Part shown: positions 34,419 to 42,851 of the stretch, one piece after another
Numbering within the stretch: position 1 is the stretch's first letter
Layout of the letters: the number at the start of each line of letters is the position of its first letter
Assembly (NCBI RefSeq): GCF_003047295.1
Contig: NZ_PZYZ01000001.1
Coordinates: forward strand, 372,001 to 436,000
Reading direction: 5' to 3'
DNA length: 64,000 nucleotides
Origin: Nocardioides sediminis
GTDB taxonomy: Bacteria > Actinomycetota > Actinomycetes > Propionibacteriales > Nocardioidaceae
Notes under the pieces: model-generated
Told to the model about the DNA's origin: nothing
Seen by the model: only the letters and a program-made list of their open reading frames with translations
The model's database searches: none
Position numbers and translations under genes: made by a program

Positions 34419-35378
34419 ATGGACGTCCCCTTCTGGGCGTGGGCCGCGGTCCTCGCCGTCATCGTGGTGATGCTCGCCGTCGACCTGTTCGCGCACCGGA
34501 CGGCCCACGTCGTCTCGGTGCGGGAGGCCGCCCTCTGGTCGGCCCTCTGGGTCGGCCTCGGACTGGGCTTCGGGGCCGTGGTCTGGTGGGCCTACGGGCC
34601 GCAGGCCGGCGGCGAGTACTACGCCGGCTACCTGATCGAGAAGTCGCTGGCCGTCGACAACGTCTTCGTCTTCGCGCTGATCTTCACCTACTTCGCGGTG
34701 CCGCGTGAGTACCAGCACCGGGTGCTGTTCTACGGCGTCCTCGGCGCGCTGGTGTTCCGGGCGATCTTCATCGCCGGCGGTGCGGTGCTGATCGAGAACT
34801 TCGCCTGGATCCTCTACGTCTTCGGCGCGTTCCTCGTCTACACCGGGTGGAAGATGTTCCGCCACCGCGACGACCAGCTCGACCCGTCGCGCAACCCGGT
34901 GCTGCGCTGGGTGAAGAAGCGGGTGCCCTCGACCGAGGAGTACCACGGCCAGAAGTTCTGGGTCCGCCGCGCCGGCCGGTGGGTGGCCACCCCGCTGTTC
35001 TTCGTGCTGGTGATGGTGGAGACGACCGACATCATCTTCGCGGTCGACTCCATCCCGGCGATCTTCGCCGTCACCCAGGAGCCGTTCCTCGTCTTCACGA
35101 GCAACGCGTTCGCCATCCTGGGCCTGCGTGCCATGTACTTCCTGCTCGCCGACCTGATGCACCGCTTCGTCTTCCTCAAGGCCGGCCTCGCGGTGATCCT
35201 CGTGTTCGTCGGCATCAAGATGCTCCTGCTCGACGTCTGGAAGGTGCCGATCTGGCTCTCCCTGACCGTCATCGCCGCGAGCATCGCCGTCGCGGTGGCG
35301 GCCAGCCTCCGCGCCACCCGCGAGCGGCCGGCGACCACGGAGACCGACCCTCGCCTCGACCCGATCGACCGGAGGTGA
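34419..35378 (+). CDS. TerC/Alx family membrane protein, probable manganese exporter
   Basis: 319 residues and about nine hydrophobic helices. TerC signatures are EKSLAVDNVFVFALIFTYF and VMVETTDIIFAVDSIPAIFAVT, whose acidic residues in the membrane are thought to bind metal. Relatives (Alx, MeeF/MeeY) export Mn2+, which fits the riboswitch in its leader. GGAGGT is 6 nt before the ATG and lies within a hairpin. A tiny membrane protein follows with its own good ribosome-binding site. Confidence 0.9.
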   Translation: MDVPFWAWAAVLAVIVVMLAVDLFAHRTAHVVSVREAALWSALWVGLGLGFGAVVWWAYGPQAGGEYYAGYLIEKSLAVDNVFVFALIFTYFAVPREYQHRVLFYGVLGALVFRAIFIAGGAVLIENFAWILYVFGAFLVYTGWKMFRHRDDQLDPSRNPVLRWVKKRVPSTEEYHGQKFWVRRAGRWVATPLFFVLVMVETTDIIFAVDSIPAIFAVTQEPFLVFTSNAFAILGLRAMYFLLADLMHRFVFLKAGLAVILVFVGIKMLLLDVWKVPIWLSLTVIAASIAVAVAASLRATRERPATTETDPRLDPIDRR

Positions 35379-35382
35379 CCCC

Positions 35383-35574
35383 GTGATCGTCGACCTGATC
35401 CTCGCCCTGACCCTCGCTGTCTGGCTCGGCCTCTGGCTGCTGCGCGACCACGGTCGTCTCGGACCGTGTCGGAGCAGCACCCGGCGGCGAATGGCCCGCC
35501 ACCTCGCCGTACGGCGGACCGGCGGCGGGCCGGCCGCCGGGCGGGACGCCGGACCCGGCGCCCTGCTCACCTGA
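35383..35574 (+). CDS. small membrane protein of unknown function
   Basis: 63 residues: one hydrophobic helix (VDLILALTLAVWLGLWLL) then an Arg/Gly-rich tail. The GTG at 35383 is preceded by GGAGGTGA at 6 nt, which straddles the terC stop and is one of the best ribosome-binding sites here. That is the main argument that it is translated, coupled to terC. No family recognised; conservation would have to be tested. Confidence 0.5.
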   Translation: MIVDLILALTLAVWLGLWLLRDHGRLGPCRSSTRRRMARHLAVRRTGGGPAAGRDAGPGALLT

Positions 35575-35616
35575 GAGGCGGTCTCGGCTCACGCGACGTA
35601 CGAAACGCCGATCGCG

Positions 35617-35622
35617 TATCGT
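35617..35622 (+). promoter_or_regulatory. -10 box TATCGT, leaderless winged-helix gene
   Basis: TATCGT, 7 bases, then GTG at 35630. It overlaps the alternative GTG at 35621, which argues against that earlier start. Confidence 0.5.
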
Positions 35623-35629
35623 GCTTCGC

Positions 35630-35917
35630 GTGAGCCGGGCGGAGTGGACCTTCCTGTCCAACCACGGACACGTGCTGGTCTCGCTGGCCCGCGACCCCGA
35701 CGCCCGGACGCGCGACGTGGCCGAGGTCGTCGGCATCACCGAGCGGGCGGTGCAGCAGATCGTGCGCGACCTCGTCGACCAGGGCTACGTGCGCAAGGAG
35801 AAGGTGGGCCGTCGCAACCGGTACGCGGTGGACCGCGGGGCCCACTTCCGCCACAGCCTGGAGGCCGGCCTCACCATCGGTGAGTTCCTGGACCTCGTGG
35901 TCCGGGACGCCTCCTGA
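35630..35917 (+). CDS. small winged-helix transcriptional regulator
   Basis: 95 residues, almost entirely one winged helix-turn-helix: FLSNHGHVLVSLARDPDARTRDVAEVVGITERAVQQIVRDLVDQGYVRKEKVGRRNRYAVD. The recognition helix and the wing (KVGRRNRYAV) are clear. The C-terminal helix may dimerise. This is the compact MarR/ArsR-like form common in actinobacteria; no ligand-binding part is visible. GTG at 35630 is chosen from promoter spacing. Confidence 0.82.
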   Translation: MSRAEWTFLSNHGHVLVSLARDPDARTRDVAEVVGITERAVQQIVRDLVDQGYVRKEKVGRRNRYAVDRGAHFRHSLEAGLTIGEFLDLVVRDAS

Positions 35918-36009
35918 CGCGTCTCCCGGGCCGGTGTCCGGGCGTCCCGCTGGGGAGGTCGAGCGACCGTCGTCCATTGCGGCGGCGCTGGTGCCCTTGT
36001 CTGACGTCT

Positions 36010-36033
36010 GTAACGGTGTAATTATGTAATGAA
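36010..36033 (+). promoter_or_regulatory. three 8-bp direct repeats (GTAAC/GTAAT) at a promoter
   Basis: GTAACGGT, GTAATTAT and GTAATGAA follow each other with an exact 8-bp period in a small AT-rich island. A possible -35 TTGTCT (35997-36002) and -10 TAATTA (36019-36024) overlap them at 16-bp spacing. The AAGGAG of the next gene follows at 36038. Confidence 0.5.
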
Positions 36034-36047
36034 CGCAAAGGAGAAGC

Positions 36048-36614
36048 ATGATGAACACCAAGAACAGTCGAGGCGAGGGTCGCGGCCGCCGGGGCGGCTG
36101 GCAGGTCGCGGACCTGCCGGACGCCGACGACGCCGCGGACTGGTTCACGGGCCGGTTGCCCGATGGCTGGTTCGACGACGTGGAGGTGAGCGTCGACCGC
36201 GAGGAGATCGTGGTGATCGGCACCCTCCACGACGACCGGACCGCCGAGGACGTCCCGTCGGGTGCCGAGGCCGAGGGCCGGATCGGTCGCTTCCGCTCCG
36301 AGACGCGCGAACGGCGCATCGAGATCGCGCTGGAGGCGGAGAGTCGCTACCAGCGCAAGGTGTCCTGGGGCGCGCGCCTCGGTGACACGACGGCCCTCTT
36401 CACCCACGTGGCAGCGCCGGTGATGACCCGGCTGCGCCAGCCCGAGAGGCAGGTGCTGGACACGCTCGTCGACGCGGGTGTCGCCCGCTCGCGCTCGGAC
36501 GCGCTGGCCTGGTCGGTCCGGCTCGTCGGCGAGCACGCCGAGGAGTGGCTGGGCCAGCTCCGCGACGCGATGGCCGAGGTGGACAAGCTGCGGGGTGAGG
36601 GCCCGACGCTGTGA
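36048..36614 (+). CDS. conserved actinobacterial protein of unknown function
   Basis: 188 residues. The N-terminus is basic. Then come WFTGRLPDGWFDDVEVSVDREEIVVIGTL, RIGRFRSETRERRIEIALEAE and KVSWGARLGD. The last third, MTRLRQPERQVLDTLVDAGVARSRSDALAWSVRLVGEHAEEWL, resembles a ribbon-helix-helix-like or CopG-type DNA-binding segment. I recall close relatives in Streptomyces and other actinobacteria but no function. AAGGAG is 4 nt before ATG 36048 and 7 nt before ATG 36051, so the second ATG may be the true start. The unusual repeat promoter suggests tight regulation. Confidence 0.72.
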   Translation: MMNTKNSRGEGRGRRGGWQVADLPDADDAADWFTGRLPDGWFDDVEVSVDREEIVVIGTLHDDRTAEDVPSGAEAEGRIGRFRSETRERRIEIALEAESRYQRKVSWGARLGDTTALFTHVAAPVMTRLRQPERQVLDTLVDAGVARSRSDALAWSVRLVGEHAEEWLGQLRDAMAEVDKLRGEGPTL

Positions 36615-36682
36615 TCGCCGGACGGGCGGCCGCCGGGTGACCTCCGGGGACCCGACGGGTGCCCACCCGGCGCTGGAGTGCC

Positions 36683-36688
36683 TAGGCT
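36683..36688 (+). promoter_or_regulatory. -10 box TAGGCT, leaderless double-VOC gene
   Basis: TAGGCT, 6 bases, then GTG at 36695; no Shine-Dalgarno sequence. Confidence 0.6.
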
Positions 36689-36694
36689 CGGCAC

Positions 36695-37417
36695 GTGTTC
36701 TGGTTGAGCGCCTTCATCGACGTTCCCGGCGACGCCTTCGAGGAGTCCGTCGCCTTCTGGTCCGCCGTCACCGGCTGGCCGCCCTCGGACCGACGCGGCG
36801 TGGACGGGGAGTTCCTGACCCTGGTGCCTCCCGACGACGCCGACGACCACCTGCGCATGCAGCGGATCGGTGACGGCGAGCCCCGCGTCCACCTCGACGT
36901 GCACGTGCCGGACCCCCGGGCGGCCGCCGCACGCGCCTCCGCGCTCGGAGCGACCGAGGTGGCCGACCCCGGCCACGTCGTCATGCGGTCGCCCGGCGGG
37001 CTCACCTTCTGCCTGGTCACGCACCCGGCCTCGCGGCCGGCGCCGCCGTCACGGTGGGCGGACCTCTCGACGAGCCTGGTCGACCAGGTGTGCCTCGACG
37101 TGCCGCGCGCGACCTACGACCTCGAGACCGGGTTCTGGCAGCAGTTGCTCGGCTGGGACCGGACGGGGTCGTCCTTCGCCGAGTTCGAGCGGCTGGTGCG
37201 GCCCGAGGGCCAGGCCCTGCGGCTGCTGCTCCAGCGCCTGGACGACGAGGACGGCCCCGCCCGTGCGCACCTCGACGTCGCCTGCAGCTCGCGTGACCGG
37301 GAGGTCGTGCGGCACGCCTCGCTCGGCGCGCGGGTGGTGGACGAGCGGGACGCCTGGACCGTGCTCGCCGACCCCGCAGGGATGCGCTACTGCCTCACCG
37401 ACCGCGCCCCGGGGTAG
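36695..37417 (+). CDS. two-domain VOC (glyoxalase-like) protein
   Basis: 240 residues with two VOC modules in tandem. Module 1 (residues 1-110) runs from FWLSAFIDVPGDAFEESVAFWSAVTGW to PGGLTFCLV. Module 2 (about 125-240) runs from VDQVCLDVPRATYDLETGFWQQLLGW to DPAGMRYCL. Two-module proteins form by themselves the active-site barrel that single-module relatives make as dimers. Glyoxalase-like or drug-binding functions are possible; the metal ligands are not fully kept, so catalysis is uncertain. Confidence 0.85.
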   Translation: MFWLSAFIDVPGDAFEESVAFWSAVTGWPPSDRRGVDGEFLTLVPPDDADDHLRMQRIGDGEPRVHLDVHVPDPRAAAARASALGATEVADPGHVVMRSPGGLTFCLVTHPASRPAPPSRWADLSTSLVDQVCLDVPRATYDLETGFWQQLLGWDRTGSSFAEFERLVRPEGQALRLLLQRLDDEDGPARAHLDVACSSRDREVVRHASLGARVVDERDAWTVLADPAGMRYCLTDRAPG

Positions 37418-37437
37418 GCGAGGCCCAGCTGCGCCCG

Positions 37438-37705
37438 TGCGCAGGTATGGCGGGTGGGTCACCGTGTCGGTCGCCCACGTGCGCAGGAGTGCGGTCTGCT
37501 GAGCACGCGGGTCGTGCAGGTGCGCGACAGGGGAGCAGGTCGGATCGATCGTGCGGTTGCGCAGGTGCCTCGCCCTCGGTGTGAGGGGACCGCGAGAGCT
37601 GCGCACGCGCGCAACCCAGGCCCCCGGCCGCGCCCCATACCTGCGCACGCGCGCATCCCGGGCCCCCGGCCGGGCCGCATACCTGCGCACGCGCGCGAGA
37701 ACCCG
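37438..37705. repeat. 42-bp tandem repeat and inverted TGCGCAGG repeats between convergent genes
   Basis: Two 42-bp units (37599-37640 and 37641-37682) start with CTGCGCACGCGCGCA and end with CATAC; a third partial unit runs 37683-37705. Upstream, the inverted word TGCGCAGG occurs three times (37438, about 37480 and about 37559; the first reads TGCGCAGGTATGG). The left words can pair with the CCATACCTGCGCA junctions on the right, giving a large fold. No gene is seen in these 288 bases. Confidence 0.65.
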
Positions 37706-38068
37706 TCAGTCCACCGCGGACACGTAGACCCAGCGACCACCGCGCCGCTCGAAGACGCTGCGCTCGTGCAGGACCCCCGGGCCCGCCGAGGTCTCGTAGT
37801 GCGCCCGGAACTCGACCTCGTCACCCGTCGCGTCGAGCACCTCGAGCCGGGTCCACGTCAGCCGTGGGTCGGGCGACAGGTCGTCAGGACGGGTGCGCGG
37901 GTGCCAGGTGCGGAAGACGTGGTCGACGTCGCCGAGCGCGTACGCCGCGAAGCGGGACCGCATCAGCTGCTCGGGCGTGGCGGCCTGCGCGGTGCCGCGG
38001 TGCAGCGGCCCGCAGCACGCGTCGTACGCCTCACCGGAGCAGCAGGGACAGGGGCGGACCAGCGACAC
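37706..38068 (-). CDS. YchJ-like SEC-C motif protein (UPF0225)
   Basis: 120 residues. It opens with the SEC-C-type zinc motif PCPCCSGEAYDACCGPLH. An NTF2-like core follows: LMRSRFAAYALGDVDHVFRTWHP, LEVLDATGDEVEFRAHY and HERSVFERRGGRWVYVSA. This is the UPF0225/YchJ arrangement; the function is not known. GTG at 38068 is placed 6 nt after a TAGGCT box. Converges with the double-VOC gene across a repeat region. Confidence 0.9.
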   Translation of the reverse strand: MSLVRPCPCCSGEAYDACCGPLHRGTAQAATPEQLMRSRFAAYALGDVDHVFRTWHPRTRPDDLSPDPRLTWTRLEVLDATGDEVEFRAHYETSAGPGVLHERSVFERRGGRWVYVSAVD

Positions 38069-38074
38069 GGGGCG

Positions 38075-38080
38075 AGCCTA
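38075..38080 (-). promoter_or_regulatory. -10 box TAGGCT, leaderless YchJ-like gene
   Basis: TAGGCT on the minus strand, 6 bases before GTG at 38068. The divergent DinB gene promoter is 30 bp away. Confidence 0.6.
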
Positions 38081-38109
38081 GTCCGGGTGCCGGTCCGACG
38101 CTGCGCCGC

Positions 38110-38115
38110 TAGCGT
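38110..38115 (+). promoter_or_regulatory. -10 box TAGCGT, leaderless DinB-family gene
   Basis: TAGCGT, 7 bases, then GTG at 38123. A GTG inside the box (38114) is thus unlikely to be the start. Confidence 0.55.
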
Positions 38116-38122
38116 GACCGTC

Positions 38123-38656
38123 GTGTCCAGCTATCCACGCAACCCCGCCTTCGCCGCCGACGAGACCTCCATGCTGCGCGCGTGGATCGACTACTACCGC
38201 GACACCATCCGCGCCCAGACCGCCGGCCTCGGCGCGGACCAGCTCGCCACGCGGATCCCGGACCACCCCGCGGTGATGACCCTGGGCGGGATGCTCAAGC
38301 ACCTCGCCTTCGTCGAGCAGTGGTGGTTCAGCATCGCGCTCCACGACCGGCCGCCCGCGGGGATCTGGGCGGACGTCGACTGGGAGGCCGACGAGGACTG
38401 GGACTGGAGCTCGGCGCGGCACGACACGCCCGAGGAGCTCCGCCGGCTCTTCGACGAGGAGGTGGCGCGGTCGGACGCCGCGCTGGACGAGGCGCTGGCC
38501 GACGGCGGGCTGGACCAGCCCGCACGACGCCCGCGCGGCGACGGCGAGCACGCCACGCTGCGCTGGGTCCTGGTGCACCTGGTCGAGGAGTACGCCCGGC
38601 ACGCCGGGCACGCCGACCTCATCCGGGAGTCGGTGGACGGCGCCGTCGACCTGTGA
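38123..38656 (+). CDS. DinB-superfamily (DUF664) protein
   Basis: 177 residues forming a four-helix bundle. The metal-binding histidines of the DinB/DUF664 fold are in GGMLKHLAFVEQWWF (helix 2) and VLVHLVEEYARHAGHADLIRE (helix 4, last two His). In actinobacteria this superfamily includes thiol transferases that use mycothiol or bacillithiol, so a detoxification role is possible. The start is set by the leaderless promoter. A hairpin follows the stop. Confidence 0.85.
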   Translation: MSSYPRNPAFAADETSMLRAWIDYYRDTIRAQTAGLGADQLATRIPDHPAVMTLGGMLKHLAFVEQWWFSIALHDRPPAGIWADVDWEADEDWDWSSARHDTPEELRRLFDEEVARSDAALDEALADGGLDQPARRPRGDGEHATLRWVLVHLVEEYARHAGHADLIRESVDGAVDL

Positions 38657-38672
38657 CCCGGCGCCGTCCCGG

Positions 38673-38691
38673 GGCCTGACCGGCTCAGGCC
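38673..38691. terminator. hairpin between convergent genes
   Basis: GGCCTGA (38673-38679), loop CCGGC, TCAGGCC (38685-38691). The right arm contains the stop codon of the minus-strand VOC gene. Confidence 0.5.
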
Positions 38692-39068
38692 TGCTGGTGC
38701 AGGCAGATCACGTTGCCGTCGGGGTCCTTGAACCAGGCCGCCCTCTCGCTGCCCATCTCGGCGACGTGGTCGACGGTCTTGAGGTCGGGCAGGTCGTAGT
38801 CCTCGAAGACCACGCCGCGTCCCTCGAGGTCACGGATCTCCCCGGTCACGTCGTCGACCTCGAAGCTCATGGCGGTGCTCTCGGAGGGCGTGCTGCCGGG
38901 GCGGGGGAGCAGCACCAGCTGGGCGTCGCCGCCGAGCTCGAACATGGCGCTGCCCTCGTCGTTGAGGTCGATGAACGTGAGTCCGAGCGACTCGCTGTAG
39001 AACTGCCGGGCGCGGTCGACGTCGTTGACCGGGAGCATCAACGCGACCCCGCTGTGTGCGAGCGACAT
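38685..39068 (-). CDS. VOC superfamily protein
   Basis: 127 residues, a single VOC module: HSGVALMLPVNDVDRARQFYSESLGLTFI at the start and WFKDPDGNVICLHQQ at the end. The middle has FELGGDAQLVLLPRPG. AAGGAGG stands 6 nt before the ATG, one of the strongest ribosome-binding sites in the window. Lies next to devR; a redox or stress link is only suggested by position. Confidence 0.87.
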   Translation of the reverse strand: MSLAHSGVALMLPVNDVDRARQFYSESLGLTFIDLNDEGSAMFELGGDAQLVLLPRPGSTPSESTAMSFEVDDVTGEIRDLEGRGVVFEDYDLPDLKTVDHVAEMGSERAAWFKDPDGNVICLHQQA

Positions 39069-39192
39069 GGTGCGCCTCCTTCGTTGCCACCATCGTGCGC
39101 TCCGCCCCGGACCGGCACCATGACTCGACAGGGCCAACCACCGGGGCCACGCCGAATGCACCCGGCGGACCCCACGCGGCGCGCTGATCTGC

Positions 39193-39198
39193 TGGAAT
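39193..39198 (+). promoter_or_regulatory. -10-like TGGAAT, leaderless devR-like gene
   Basis: TGGAAT, 7 bases, then GTG at 39206. The spacing supports GTG 39206 over ATG 39197, though the box is a weak match to TAnnnT. Confidence 0.35.
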
Positions 39199-39205
39199 GT
39201 CCTCC

Positions 39206-39853
39206 GTGAGCGACAGCATCCGCGTGTACCTTCTCGACGACCACGACGTCGTACGGGAGGGCCTGCGGTTCCTCCTGGAGCGGCAGGACGACATCGAGGT
39301 GATCGGCGACTCCGCGTCGGCGGTCGAGGCCACGGCGCGCATCCCCGCGCTGCGACCCGACGTCGCCGTCCTCGACGCCCGCCTGCCCGACGGCTCCGGG
39401 ATCGAGGTGTGCCGGGCCGTCCGCGCCGTGGACCCGACCATCCGCGCCCTGATCCTCACGTCGTACGACGACGACGAGGCGTTGTTCGCCGCGATCATGG
39501 CGGGGGCGTCGGGCTACGTCCTCAAGGAGATCCGGAGCAGCGACCTGGTCACCGCGATCAGGCAGGTGGCCGCCGGCAACTCGCTCATCGACCCCACCCT
39601 GACCGCCCGGGTGCTGGAGCGGGTGCGCAACGGTCCGGCAACCGCGCCCGAGCTCGCCGAGCTCACCGAGCAGGAGCTCAAGCTGCTCGGCCTGATCGCC
39701 GAGGGACTCACCAACCGGCAGATCGGGGAGCGGATGTTCCTGGCCGAGAAGACGGTCAAGAACTATGTGTCCAGCATCCTGGCCAAGCTCGGCCTCGAGC
39801 GGCGCACGCAGGCCGCGGTGCTCGCGTCCAAGCTCCTGGGTCCCGGGACCTAG
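39206..39853 (+). CDS. devR: DevR/DosR-like response regulator
   Basis: 215 residues. Receiver: acidic pair Asp11-Asp12 (YLLDDHDVVREGLRFLL), phospho-acceptor Asp57 (VAVLDARLPDGSG), switch Thr (LILTSYDDDEALF) and Lys in GYVLKEIRSSDL. The C-terminal LuxR domain reads LTEQELKLLGLIAEGLTNRQIGERMFLAEKTVKNYVSSILAKLGLERRTQAAV, very like mycobacterial DevR (NREIADRMFLAEKTVKNYVS). The nearby GAF kinase at 40646 is its likely partner. DevR activates hypoxia and nitric-oxide-response genes in mycobacteria. The dormancy assignment is by homology as I recall it. Confidence 0.9.
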   Translation: MSDSIRVYLLDDHDVVREGLRFLLERQDDIEVIGDSASAVEATARIPALRPDVAVLDARLPDGSGIEVCRAVRAVDPTIRALILTSYDDDEALFAAIMAGASGYVLKEIRSSDLVTAIRQVAAGNSLIDPTLTARVLERVRNGPATAPELAELTEQELKLLGLIAEGLTNRQIGERMFLAEKTVKNYVSSILAKLGLERRTQAAVLASKLLGPGT

Positions 39854-39888
39854 GGGACCTTCGGCCAGGCGGCGGGGACCTCGTCCCC
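39854..39888. promoter_or_regulatory. two DevR-box-like sites upstream of the DoxX-like gene
   Basis: GGGACCTTCGGCC (39854-39866) fits the dormancy-box pattern GGGAC-N4-GKCC. GGGGAC-CTC-GTCCCC (39874-39888) is a perfect 15-bp palindrome with the same half-sites at spacing 3. They lie about 75-110 bp before the DoxX-like start, suggesting that DevR controls it. Confidence 0.55.
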
Positions 39889-39962
39889 TGCCCCGTGGGA
39901 GGCCGTGACGACGAGAGTGGAGGTGCAAGGAAGACCGGCACCACTACTCGAGAGGAATCGTC

Positions 39963-40571
39963 ATGGCCGTCATCCATCGTCACCACCACCTCACCAGTGA
40001 GGGCGTCACCACCTCGGAGACCAGGGAGACGGGCATCGGCCTCGACCGCGCCATCGCCGCCCTCCGGATCGCCTTCGGTGTCACCTTCCTCTGGGCCTTC
40101 CTCGACAAGACCTTCGCGCTCGGCTTCAGCACCGGCGCCCAGTACGCCGAGGACGGTTCCCGCACTGGCATCGACTTCATGGCCCAGGACGCCGCCTGGC
40201 TCAACGGTGGCAGCCCGACCGAGGGGTTCCTGACCTTCGGGGTCCCCGCGGACAACCCGTTCAAGGACATGTGGACCAACATGGCCGGACAGGCCTGGGT
40301 CGACTGGCTGTTCATGATCGGCCTCCTCGGGATCGGCGTGACCCTCCTCCTCGGAGTGGGCATGCGGATCGGCACCGCGGCCGGCGCGCTGATGTACGCG
40401 TTCATGTACCTCGCCGTGCTTCCGCTGGAGAACAACCCGGTCGTCGACGACCACCTGATCGGCGTCATCGCGATGGCGGTGCTCTACTTCGCCGCAGCGG
40501 GTGCGACCTGGGGCCTCGGCCGCCAGTGGCGCAAGACCTCGCTGGTCAAGAAGTACCCCGTCCTCCAGTGA
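39963..40571 (+). CDS. DoxX-like membrane protein
   Basis: 202 residues. A His-rich N-terminus (IHRHHHLT) is followed by four hydrophobic helices: AIAALRIAFGVTFLWAFLDKTFALGF, WVDWLFMIGLLGIGVTLLLGVGM, AGALMYAFMYLAVLPL, and DDHLIGVIAMAVLYFAAAG. This resembles the DoxX/DoxD group, part of quinone-linked thiosulfate oxidation or of oxidoreductase complexes in some bacteria; no such activity can be assumed. GAGAGGAATCGTC precedes the ATG. DevR-box-like sites upstream place it in the dormancy-type module. Confidence 0.78.
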   Translation: MAVIHRHHHLTSEGVTTSETRETGIGLDRAIAALRIAFGVTFLWAFLDKTFALGFSTGAQYAEDGSRTGIDFMAQDAAWLNGGSPTEGFLTFGVPADNPFKDMWTNMAGQAWVDWLFMIGLLGIGVTLLLGVGMRIGTAAGALMYAFMYLAVLPLENNPVVDDHLIGVIAMAVLYFAAAGATWGLGRQWRKTSLVKKYPVLQ

Positions 40572-40603
40572 CCTGACCGGCACCACGAGAACACCACCTA
40601 CGG

Positions 40604-40627
40604 CCCGCCCGGCCCCCACCGGGCGGG
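40604..40627 (+). terminator. rho-independent-type hairpin
   Basis: CCCGCCCGG (40604-40612) pairs with CCGGGCGGG (40619-40627), followed by TCTCTTCG. It separates the DoxX-like gene from the convergent sensor kinase. Confidence 0.75.
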
Positions 40628-40645
40628 TCTCTTCGTGCGTGCGCG

Positions 40646-42698
<2,053 letters not shown>

Positions 42699-42781
42699 GG
42701 CACACCTCCGATGCTCGTCCACCGCGACGTCGGCCCCCGGTCGTCGACTCCCATCGTTGCCGCGCGGGGGACCGGCCAGCA

Positions 42782-42795
42782 GGGGCATAGGTCCC
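42782..42795. promoter_or_regulatory. DevR-box-like site between PNPOx and MoxR genes
   Basis: GGGGCATAGGTCCC matches 11 of 14 bases of the dormancy-box consensus GGGACTWWAGTCCC, with the right half intact. It lies between the divergent PNPOx-fold gene and the MoxR operon. Confidence 0.45.
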
Positions 42796-42838
42796 GACCC
42801 CGCGGTCCGTTGCTCACTCTGAGGCTTGTGGGCGGGTC

Positions 42839-42844
42839 TAGCGT
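42839..42844 (+). promoter_or_regulatory. -10 box TAGCGT, leaderless MoxR operon
   Basis: TAGCGT, 7 bases, then GTG at 42852. It fixes the MoxR start although the reading frame stays open for another kilobase upstream. Confidence 0.6.
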
Positions 42845-42851
42845 GGACGGG

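Noticed and set aside
42763-42776. GGGGGACCGGCC as a second dormancy box before the PNPOx gene
   Set aside because: The half-sites are one base apart instead of four, so it does not fit the DevR spacing.
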